Origin: Planctomycetaceae bacterium
GTDB lineage: Bacteria; Planctomycetota; Planctomycetia; Pirellulales; Pirellulaceae
DNA length: 7,907 nucleotides
Assembly: GCA_005773145.1 (NCBI GenBank)
Contig: SXHS01000253.1
Span: forward strand, 1 to 7,907
Reading direction: 5' to 3'
A program made the position numbers and the translations under genes. Position 1 is the stretch's first letter. Each line of letters starts with the position of its first letter. Shown here piece after piece: positions 1-6,164 of this stretch. The notes below the pieces were generated by a model. It made no database searches and was not told the DNA's origin. It saw nothing but the letters and a program-made list of their open reading frames with translations.

Positions 1-1
1 C

Positions 2-88
2 GAGATCCACAAGATGTTTCCAGGGAACAACTTGCGACAAATGGCCGTTGGGTGTATGCGGCATGGTCGAAAGCGGATAGTATACTGA
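2..88 (+). CDS. possible C-terminal tail of an upstream gene (partial)
   Basis: This reading frame is open from the window edge and ends at a TGA at 86-88. It would encode the last 28 residues of a protein, with a basic end (RHGRKRIVY). Its third codon positions are richer in G/C than those of the frame that runs into phoH. All three forward frames are open over this short distance, so openness is weak evidence. I do not recognise the protein. If real, it ends 59 bases before the phoH start and could be the preceding gene of the same transcription unit. Confidence 0.3.
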   Translation, partial: EIHKMFPGNNLRQMAVGCMRHGRKRIVY

Positions 89-122
89 GGATAGGTTCTC
101 CCCTTTCTCTCGGTTTGGGTGC

Positions 123-137
123 CAGGACGTTGTCCTG
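123..137. repeat. short perfect inverted repeat upstream of phoH
   Basis: CAGGAC and GTCCTG flank the triplet GTT, giving a perfect 6-base inverted repeat centred at 130 and ending 10 bases before the phoH ATG. It could be a protein-binding palindrome or a tight RNA hairpin next to the start codon. A triloop stem of this size can also arise by chance. No function is claimed. Confidence 0.3.
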
Positions 138-147
138 CGCTTGTTGG

Positions 148-1098
148 ATGACTGAATCCACAATTTCGCTGGTCGATACGGATCGACTGCTCACTCTATT
201 CGGTGCTCGCGATCAGCACCTGCGCCGAATTCGCGACGCGTTATCCGTGGATATCGTTCACCGTGACGGACAGATTCACGTGGCTGGCGCGCAACCGGCG
301 GTGCGCCAGGCGACGGAGGCGCTGGAGCGTTTGAAGCATTTGGTGGAGCGTCGTGGTGAGATTGGCGAGCAGGAAGTGACGGAGGTCCTGGCATACGTTA
401 TCCATGGTAGCGAGGTACACGACCTGGCCTCGGTGACGGTGCAGGCGAACGGTCGGAGCATCCGTCCGCGAACGCCGGGGCAAGCGGAGTACGTGCGGGC
501 CATGCGGCAGCATGACCTGACGTTTGCCGCGGGTCCATCCGGGACGGGCAAGACTTACCTGGCCGTCGCAGTGGCCGTGGAGGCGTTCAAGGCGCATGAG
601 ACACGTAAGATTGTATTGGTACGTCCGGCCGTGGAAGCGGGGGAGCGACTGGGATACTTGCCGGGCGATTTGCAAGCCAAGATCAATCCGTATCTACGCC
701 CTCTCTTAGACGCACTCTACGAGATGATGGATTACGATCAGGTACGACAGCGGATGGAGCAGGATTTGATCGAGGTGATTCCACTGGCTTATATGCGTGG
801 GCGCAGTCTCAACGATGCGTTTATCATTCTCGATGAAGCCCAAAACACGACCGTTTCGCAAATGAAGATGTTTCTGACGCGTTTGGGTACGGGTTCCAAG
901 ATCGTGGTGGCTGGCGACAGCACGCAAGTGGATTTGGAGCCGCATACCCGGAGCGGCCTGATGGACGCCATGGATCGTTTGAAGGACATTGAGGGCGTGT
1001 GTCAGGTCCGTTTGGGAAAGGCCGATATCGTGCGTCATCGGTTGGTGCATGAAATCGTGCGGGCCTATGAGGAGGGACCGAAAAAGCGGCGCCGGTAG
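148..1098 (+). CDS. phoH: PhoH family P-loop ATPase (PhoH/YbeZ)
   Basis: This is a cytoplasmic P-loop ATPase related to the helicase superfamily. PhoH/YbeZ proteins are associated with RNA metabolism and often work near YbeY in rRNA maturation. The product is 316 aa, close to the family norm. Residues about 10-68 form the small KH-like PhoH N-terminal region (FGARDQHLRRI at 18-28). The ATPase domain follows: Walker A GPSGTGKT at 129-136, the motif LVRPAVEAGERLGYLPGDL at 157-175, Walker B IILDEAQN at 226-233, and the GDSTQVDL motif at 256-263, then SGL and a basic tail (KKRRR). The frame stays open upstream to the window edge and has a GTG at 52, but the extra residues do not resemble PhoH. 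The ATG at 148 puts the N-terminal domain at its usual distance from the start. No good Shine-Dalgarno precedes it. PgpH begins 17 bases downstream. Confidence 0.95.
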   Translation: MTESTISLVDTDRLLTLFGARDQHLRRIRDALSVDIVHRDGQIHVAGAQPAVRQATEALERLKHLVERRGEIGEQEVTEVLAYVIHGSEVHDLASVTVQANGRSIRPRTPGQAEYVRAMRQHDLTFAAGPSGTGKTYLAVAVAVEAFKAHETRKIVLVRPAVEAGERLGYLPGDLQAKINPYLRPLLDALYEMMDYDQVRQRMEQDLIEVIPLAYMRGRSLNDAFIILDEAQNTTVSQMKMFLTRLGTGSKIVVAGDSTQVDLEPHTRSGLMDAMDRLKDIEGVCQVRLGKADIVRHRLVHEIVRAYEEGPKKRRR

Positions 1099-1115
1099 CC
1101 GGGTTCACTGCGCTT

Positions 1116-3398
1116 ATGTCGTCTGGGAATCAAGTTCGCACGCGTGCGGAGCAGTTGGCGCAGATGGGGCTACTCCCTAATCGCCTCGGCGGCGCGAAGT
1201 CCGCCGTGTTGCGGGGGGATGTGTTGGTCCGCTTAGCGATGGCCGCCGCCGCAGCCTTGGCCATGTGGTTGTTGGCGGTTGGTTGGCGGCCGCCGTTCAC
1301 CTACCGCTTGGACCGGACGCCGCCGCGCGACATCGTGGCCAATGTCGAGTTCAGCCGCCCCGATCCTGACAAGACGGAGCGCGAGCAGGAATTGGCGGGG
1401 CGTCGCGTCCCACGCGTCTACGACCACGACCCTCAGCCTCTGATTGATCTGCGCGAGGGGCTGAAAGAGAAGGTATTTCAGATCCTGCGAGCCGAATCAT
1501 GGCGGTCGATCGATGCCAAGGTCTGGCGGACTTTTTTGGAGGCCGGTCCGCGCGATACTCCGCTGGATGCGGCGGCACTGGAGGCGCGGGCTGAGGCTGC
1601 TTTCACCGAGTTCCATCGAATTCTATCGGACGATCCGTTACGGAGCGAATTTTCGGCCGCGATCGATCGCTGGTTCGCCCCCTTCATTCAAACCGGCTTG
1701 CTGGAGACGCTCGAGCACGATCTTTCGGAAGGAACGCAGGATCGCATCAGCGTGCGCTCCGTCGGCCCCCACGAAGGCTTGCCCGATCAGACGGTCGACG
1801 TGCGGGAAGTTCGAATCGCCGAACTACTAACGCAAATCAAGTCCAAGTTGGAGCGTGAAAATTCGCTACAGCCACTAGCCGAATACCTGGACACATGGCT
1901 GCGGTCGCAGTGGCCGACAACGCTGACGCTCAATCGGCTGGCGACCGAACGTGTTATGACGGAAGCCAAGCGGGGTGTGGAGACGGTCATGACCGTTTTC
2001 CATCCGGGCGATTTATTGGTGAAAGGGGGCCTCCCCCTGACGCGGGACGCGATCGAACTGTTGGGGAGTGAGTACGATGCACGGGTGCAGCAGCTGACCG
2101 TGTGGCAACGACTACTGGTCACGTTCGCACACGGCGGCATGTACGTGGCCATCTTCACGTTGATTGGGGTCTACCTGGTCTGGCGTTACCCGCAACACCT
2201 GCAAGACCTGCGTCAAATGGCGATTCTCTTGGGTTTGGCGGTGGCTACGATGGCGACAGGGCGTCTGGCCGCGCAAGACCCCTGGCAATTGGAAGTCGTT
2301 CCTTTAACGTTATTTGCGATCACGGCGGTCACGGCTTATCAGACGGAATTGGCGCTACTCCTCTCAGCCGCCATGTCGCTACTCCTGGTGATGGTACTCG
2401 GCCTTAGCATGCCGGAGTTTGTCATACTCACCGCCAGCCAGGCCACCAGTATCTTGCTGCTCCGTTCCATTCGCAGCCGGACGAAATTGATCTACGCAGG
2501 TGCTGCCGCAGGAGCGGTGGCAGTCCTGACGACATTGGGAGCCTGCACGGTTGCGGGATGGACGATCAACCCCTCGTTGTTCACCATTGCCGGATGGTAT
2601 GGCTTCAGCGCGTTGCTTGCGGGCGTGTTGATGACCGGATTGTTGCCGTTTGTTGAGCGTTTGTTGGATGTTCAGACCGACATTAGCCTGTTGGAACTGG
2701 GAGATGCGGCGCACCCGTTGCTTCAAGAGTTGGTACGACGGGCGCCCGGGACGTACAATCATTCGATCAATGTCGCATCGTTGGCCGAGGCCGCGGCGGA
2801 GGCAATCGGTTGCAATGGTTTGTTGGTGCGGGTCGGGGCGTATTTTCACGACATCGGCAAGATGCTCAAGCCGCGGTACTTCGTGGAGAATCAGTCGGGG
2901 GGGAACAATCGCCATGAGCAGTTATTGCCGGCGATGAGCACCCTCATCATCATTGCCCATGTGAAGGATGGCGCGGACCTGGCGCGGCAACATCATCTTC
3001 CCCGGTCGATGGTCGACTTTATCATGCAGCATCACGGCACAACGTTGGTGGAGTACTTCTATGATCGGGCCAGTCGTCAGCAGGGCCAAACACCCGGCGC
3101 CCCCAAGTTGGACGAAGGAAGCTACCGCTATCCCGGCCCCAAGCCGCAGTCCAAAGAGGCGGCCATCTTGATGCTGGCCGATTGCGTTGAGGGGGCCGCC
3201 CGTTCGTTGGTCGATCCGGGTCCGGCCCGCATCGAAGGCTTGGTGCATGATCTGGCCATGAAACGGCTCCTGGACGGACAATTCGACGAGTGCGGCTTGA
3301 CGCTCGAAGAATTGCGAGTCATCGAGGACAGCCTAGTGAAATCGCTCACCGCCGTCTATCATGGACGGGTGAAGTATCCCAGCCAGCAAACGGCTTAA
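1116..3398 (+). CDS. pgpH: PgpH/YqfF-type 7TM-HD phosphohydrolase, putative c-di-AMP phosphodiesterase
   Basis: This is a 760-aa inner-membrane HD-domain phosphodiesterase. In Listeria PgpH the HD domain hydrolyses c-di-AMP to pApA; that activity is inferred here. Layout: a cytoplasmic N-terminus; a first membrane segment at about 37-56; a large extracytoplasmic 7TMR-HDED region at about 57-330; seven hydrophobic segments at about 335-356, 366-382, 393-408, 411-430, 432-449, 458-479 and 487-512; and a cytoplasmic HD domain at about 540-750. The metal-site residues are all visible: H549 (TYNHS), H578-D579 (FHDIGK), H615, H639-H640 (QHHGT) and D689 (LAD), with RYPGPKPQSKEAA at 671-683 as in PgpH. 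The loop between H640 and D689 is about six residues longer than I recall for Listeria PgpH. The ATG at 1116 lies 17 bases after phoH, with no clear Shine-Dalgarno. The order phoH-pgpH-ybeY matches Bacillus phoH-yqfF-yqfG. Confidence 0.93.
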   Translation: MSSGNQVRTRAEQLAQMGLLPNRLGGAKSAVLRGDVLVRLAMAAAAALAMWLLAVGWRPPFTYRLDRTPPRDIVANVEFSRPDPDKTEREQELAGRRVPRVYDHDPQPLIDLREGLKEKVFQILRAESWRSIDAKVWRTFLEAGPRDTPLDAAALEARAEAAFTEFHRILSDDPLRSEFSAAIDRWFAPFIQTGLLETLEHDLSEGTQDRISVRSVGPHEGLPDQTVDVREVRIAELLTQIKSKLERENSLQPLAEYLDTWLRSQWPTTLTLNRLATERVMTEAKRGVETVMTVFHPGDLLVKGGLPLTRDAIELLGSEYDARVQQLTVWQRLLVTFAHGGMYVAIFTLIGVYLVWRYPQHLQDLRQMAILLGLAVATMATGRLAAQDPWQLEVVPLTLFAITAVTAYQTELALLLSAAMSLLLVMVLGLSMPEFVILTASQATSILLLRSIRSRTKLIYAGAAAGAVAVLTTLGACTVAGWTINPSLFTIAGWYGFSALLAGVLMTGLLPFVERLLDVQTDISLLELGDAAHPLLQELVRRAPGTYNHSINVASLAEAAAEAIGCNGLLVRVGAYFHDIGKMLKPRYFVENQSGGNNRHEQLLPAMSTLIIIAHVKDGADLARQHHLPRSMVDFIMQHHGTTLVEYFYDRASRQQGQTPGAPKLDEGSYRYPGPKPQSKEAAILMLADCVEGAARSLVDPGPARIEGLVHDLAMKRLLDGQFDECGLTLEELRVIEDSLVKSLTAVYHGRVKYPSQQTA

Positions 3399-3420
3399 AG
3401 GGTTGAATAGGCACGTGGAC

Positions 3421-3927
3421 ATGGACGTGGAATTGATCAATCGGCAGCAGCGGGTCCCCCTCGATGAGGAATCTCTCGTGCGTGCCGTTCGCCACGTTTT
3501 GGAAAAGGAAGGTGTGCAATCCGGGAGCGTGAGTATCGCCGTCGTGGACGACCAGGAAATGCGCGAACTCAATCGTCAATATCTACAACATGATTGGTCG
3601 ACGGATGTACTCAGCTTCACCTTTGCGTGGGATGGCGCCCATTTGGATGGCGAGTTGATTCTGGGGGCCGACACCGGCTCGCGTGTGGCCGCTGGTTACC
3701 ATGGTGCAGCGGCGGATGAACTCGCCTGGTACGCCGTCCATGGAGCGCTTCACCTGGTCGGCTATGACGACCAGGAACCGAACGACCGGCAGTGCATGCG
3801 TGCTGCCGAACGGTCGTACCTCCTGGATCTTGGACTCACGATTCCACCCATGGAAGAAATGGATCAGCGCACCCCCGCACCACAACTGAGCAGTTTGGAA
3901 GAACCGGAGCCTCATCTTGAATGTTGA
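3421..3927 (+). CDS. ybeY: YbeY endoribonuclease / rRNA maturation factor, variant metal site
   Basis: YbeY is a small metal-dependent endoribonuclease-like factor needed for 16S rRNA 3'-end maturation and ribosome quality control. This product is 168 aa. Diagnostic motifs are the N-x-x-Y region with STDVLSF (N51 to F66), GELILGADT at 77-85, and the metal-binding block HGALHLVGYDD at 107-117. The first two His ligands (H107, H111) are kept, but the third position is D117 instead of His. The residue after Y54, an Arg (R59) in E. coli, is Leu here. From memory, Bacteroidetes YbeY proteins share both changes. The tail after about 145 is acidic and looks disordered. An in-frame TTG at 3403 would add six residues; I prefer the ATG at 3421 because MDVELINRQQ fits the usual YbeY start. 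The gene overlaps the next one by 11 bases, suggesting translational coupling. Confidence 0.93.
   Translation: MDVELINRQQRVPLDEESLVRAVRHVLEKEGVQSGSVSIAVVDDQEMRELNRQYLQHDWSTDVLSFTFAWDGAHLDGELILGADTGSRVAAGYHGAAADELAWYAVHGALHLVGYDDQEPNDRQCMRAAERSYLLDLGLTIPPMEEMDQRTPAPQLSSLEEPEPHLEC
3906..3909 (+). promoter_or_regulatory. ribosome binding site for the CorC-type gene, inside the ybeY end
   Basis: GGAG lies seven bases before the TTG at 3917, within the last codons of ybeY. It is one of only two well-spaced Shine-Dalgarno sequences in the window. It decides the start of the CorC-type gene, which has no ATG or GTG nearby in frame. Confidence 0.6.
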
Positions 3928-5227
3928 TCCCTGGATTTGGCTGGCCAGCCTAGCGGGATTGAGCACTGCCTTGAGCGCCATGGGGGCCAAGGTACTCCAC
4001 GAGATCTCGTGGCATGCGCTAGAGCAGTACTGCCGCCGCAGGCAGCGCCGTCAGGTATTTGAGGACGCCTACAATCACTACGATCGAGTGGCCATGGCGG
4101 TGGAGACGCTCACGTCGCTTTCCGCTGCGATGCTCGTCGTTGGTCTGGCCAACCTCCTCCTACGCAATGGTTGGGCCTCCTGGTCTGCTGCCGAGCAAGG
4201 GAAGTCGGCGGTGGGACTGGCGCTTGGCTGGTTGACCGTGACCGTGTGGATCCCTTGGGCAGTAGCGCGCCTTTGGTCCGAAACCTTCCTCTTCCACACG
4301 TGGCGTTTGTGGTGGTGGGCCAGTTACGCATTGTTACCGCTGACGTGGTGTGCCTCGATGGTCGAGGCCATGTTCCGCCGCCTATCGGCTCGCCCCGATA
4401 AGTTGGGTGAGGAAGAGGCCTTCGAGGAAGAAATCCGCACGATGGTGGCGGAAGGGGAGCAGGATGGCCTGATGGAAGCCGATGCGAGAGAGATGATTGA
4501 AGGGATCATGGCACTCGGCGACGCGGATGTGGCCGACGCGATGACACCACGCTCCATGATTGACGCGATTCCCGTCGAAATGCCCTGGCCCGAACTCCTG
4601 CGGACCCTGATTGACTACGGGCATACTCGCATTCCCGTTTACGAGGGAGAATTGGACCATGTGGTGGGAATTCTTTTTGTCAAGGACATCCTGCCCGAGC
4701 TGGCTGAGAGCGACGTTTCCAAACGCAAGCCGTTGGCCAATCTGTTGCGGACAGCCTCTTTCGTTCCAACAACCAGCCGATTGGACGATGTGTTGCAGGA
4801 CTTCCGCAGCACACGCAATCACTTGGCAATCGTGATTGATGAGTATGGGACGGTAACAGGGCTCATCACCATCGAAGACGTTTTGGAAGAAATCGTCGGC
4901 GAGATTGCTGACGAACTGGACGAAGAACCGGTAGACCCGATTCGACGCATCGACGAACACCTAGCCGAGATTCATGGCGGGACCCATGTGGCGCAGATCA
5001 ACACCAGGTTGGGCATCGAGTTGCCGGTTCCCGAGGATGTTGACACCGTTGGAGGCTTGGTGGTGCATCATCTTCGGCGGATTCCCCGCGTTGGCGAAAG
5101 TTTGGAGGTATCCGGCGTGCGGCTGCACATCTTGGAGGCCACCAGCCGACGTGTGGAGCGAGTGTCGTTGGAGATCTTGGGCACATCCCATCGCGGCGCC
5201 CATGATGTCAACGCTTCCACAACCTGA
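3917..5227 (+). CDS. CNNM/CorC (hemolysin-type) membrane protein with CBS pair, divergent membrane domain
   Basis: This 436-aa inner-membrane protein belongs to the CNNM/CorC/HlyC family, whose members include Mg2+ transporters and regulators. Residues 1-155 contain four hydrophobic segments (about 5-26, 60-84, 97-118, 125-150). A CBS pair spans about 205-330: DAMTPRSMIDAIP, HTRIPVYEGELDHVVGILF, and a second repeat with HLAIVIDEYGTVTGLITIED. A CorC_HlyC domain follows at about 345-420 (VDTVGGLVVHHLRRIPRVGE). The membrane part lacks the family's usual SGSE-like signature in the first helix and the GNN-like signature in the second, reading LSTALSAMGA and TSLSA, so metal transport is uncertain. 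The start is a TTG at 3917, supported by GGAG at 3906-3909 seven bases upstream; the ATG at 3921 is out of frame. The neighbour order ybeY-corC matches ybeY-ybeX of proteobacteria. Confidence 0.88.
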   Translation: MNVDPWIWLASLAGLSTALSAMGAKVLHEISWHALEQYCRRRQRRQVFEDAYNHYDRVAMAVETLTSLSAAMLVVGLANLLLRNGWASWSAAEQGKSAVGLALGWLTVTVWIPWAVARLWSETFLFHTWRLWWWASYALLPLTWCASMVEAMFRRLSARPDKLGEEEAFEEEIRTMVAEGEQDGLMEADAREMIEGIMALGDADVADAMTPRSMIDAIPVEMPWPELLRTLIDYGHTRIPVYEGELDHVVGILFVKDILPELAESDVSKRKPLANLLRTASFVPTTSRLDDVLQDFRSTRNHLAIVIDEYGTVTGLITIEDVLEEIVGEIADELDEEPVDPIRRIDEHLAEIHGGTHVAQINTRLGIELPVPEDVDTVGGLVVHHLRRIPRVGESLEVSGVRLHILEATSRRVERVSLEILGTSHRGAHDVNASTT

Positions 5228-5247
5228 CGGAAGATACGTCCGCCGAT

Positions 5248-5270
5248 GGTGACGAGGCGTTGCCGTCACC
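5248..5270 (+). other. intergenic stem-loop between the CorC-type gene and recO
   Basis: The 99 bases between the CorC-type stop (5227) and recO (5327) contain GGTGACG at 5248-5254 and its perfect complement CGTCACC at 5264-5270, with a 9-base loop. An alternative fold pairs GGTGAC with GTCACC and adds an inner GGC-GTT-GCC stem. No T-run follows, so it is not a standard intrinsic terminator. It could be an RNA processing or stability element, or an operator. I saw no convincing promoter in the rest of the gap. Confidence 0.45.
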
Positions 5271-5326
5271 GCTGTCATGGCACGCTATCACTCTAGGTGC
5301 CAGCCACCTTCGAGATTCTGGGGACC

Positions 5327-6106
5327 ATGGAAAAGGACATCGGCATTGTTCTACGCGTGGTTCCCTTTGGCGAGACGAGCTGCGTGACCACCATCTTCAC
5401 TCGCGGTCTTGGCAAGATAAGTGCCTTGGCCAAAGGGGCTCGTCGGCCGAAGAGTCCTTTCGAGTCTGCTCTTGACCTATTGGCCATTAGTCGCATAGTG
5501 TTGATCCACAAATCGCACGATGCCTTGGACCTGTTGACGGAAGCGAAGCTGGAGCGACGATTTCGGTCGGGGGCACGCGACTTGGCTTGTCTGTATGCCG
5601 GTTACTACGTGGTGGAACTGCTTCGCGATTTAACCAGCGACGCGGATCCCCATGCGGAACTTTACGATGCGGCCGATGCCACGCTGTGGGCCTTGGATCA
5701 CAATGTGGACGCAGGGCGTGCCGTGGTGCGATTTGAGTTGGCTGGGTTGCGGTTGTTGGGCCATTTGCCATCATTAGAAACGTGTGCGGAGTGCGGTGGG
5801 CGCGTGCCGGAGGGGAAACGAGTGGCGTTTGGCCACATCTCTGGCGGCGTTTTGTGCGAGGAATGCCGCGTTGGCAAGCGACAGGTGGTGAGCATTAGCC
5901 GGGACGTATTGCGATTGTTACAAGAATTTGCCGACCCGGCTGCCGAGGACTGGCAGCAGCGGCCGGTTCCGCCTGCTGTTTGGGGAGAGGCGCGCGGCGT
6001 ATTGAACTATGCCATGCGACATGTGCTGGGGCACCCCCCACGCATGCTGGCCTATTTGGGAATGCCGGGAGGTCGGACCGCTACGCCCCGCAAGCCAGCG
6101 AGGTAG
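5327..6106 (+). CDS. recO: DNA repair protein RecO
   Basis: RecO is a cytoplasmic recombination mediator of the RecFOR pathway. It binds single-stranded DNA, displaces SSB with RecR and loads RecA at gaps. The product is 259 aa, a normal RecO length. The N-terminal OB-fold covers about residues 1-80, with GIVLRVVPFGETSCVTTIF and GKISALAKGARRPKSPF near the start. A helical C-terminal domain carries a four-cysteine zinc site: C153-x2-C156 and C177-x2-C180, as in many RecO proteins but not in E. coli's. The sequence closely resembles Pirellulales RecO as I remember it. I chose the ATG at 5327 over a GTG at 5297 because RecO usually begins just before the GIVLR stretch. A G-rich GGGGA sits only two bases before it, closer than ideal. 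The upstream gap of 99 bases is the longest within the cluster, so recO may have its own control. Confidence 0.93.
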   Translation: MEKDIGIVLRVVPFGETSCVTTIFTRGLGKISALAKGARRPKSPFESALDLLAISRIVLIHKSHDALDLLTEAKLERRFRSGARDLACLYAGYYVVELLRDLTSDADPHAELYDAADATLWALDHNVDAGRAVVRFELAGLRLLGHLPSLETCAECGGRVPEGKRVAFGHISGGVLCEECRVGKRQVVSISRDVLRLLQEFADPAAEDWQQRPVPPAVWGEARGVLNYAMRHVLGHPPRMLAYLGMPGGRTATPRKPAR

Positions 6107-6137
6107 TCGGGCACGGCGCGTTGCTTGAGTTTGGAGG

Positions 6138-6156
6138 TTCCGCGCAGGACGCGGAG
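6138..6156 (+). promoter_or_regulatory. hairpin covering the Shine-Dalgarno of the BamD-like gene
   Basis: TCCGCG at 6139-6144 pairs perfectly with CGCGGA at 6150-6155 around a 5-base loop CAGGA, and a T-G wobble (6138/6156) extends the stem to seven pairs. The 3' arm contains GGAG at 6153-6156, the well-spaced ribosome binding site (8 bases) for the ATG at 6165. If the fold forms, it would hide that site and lower translation. A second purine stretch, AGGA, sits in the loop but is 15 bases from the ATG. The base pairing is visible; regulation is inferred. Confidence 0.4.
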
Positions 6157-6164
6157 AAGACGTT

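Noticed and set aside
81..86. TATACT as a -10 promoter element for phoH
   Set aside because: No -35-like sequence lies at 15-19 bases upstream and there is no extended -10 TG; one hexamer alone is too weak.
52..147. Longer phoH start (GTG at 52) or an even longer open frame to the window edge
   Set aside because: The added residues do not look like PhoH, and the ATG at 148 gives the normal family length and domain spacing.
241..675. 144-codon minus-strand frame opposite phoH
   Set aside because: It overlaps the Walker A coding region and has no protein-like features of its own.
2379..2915. 178-codon minus-strand frame opposite the PgpH membrane and HD regions
   Set aside because: It is an antisense shadow of a conserved gene with no recognisable family features.
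4382..4960. 192-codon minus-strand frame opposite the CBS domains
   Set aside because: It lies entirely opposite well-conserved CBS coding sequence and has no recognisable motif.
5248..5270. Intrinsic terminator after the CorC-type gene
   Set aside because: The stem is good but no T-run follows, so it was listed only as a stem-loop.
5260..5291. TTGCCG/TATCAC as a recO promoter
   Set aside because: The spacing is 20 bases and both boxes match the consensus poorly.
5246..5296. 16-residue open frame (ATG at 5246) in the gap before recO, possibly a leader peptide
   Set aside because: No well-placed Shine-Dalgarno, composition not gene-like, and it coincides with the stem-loop; a frame this short is expected by chance.
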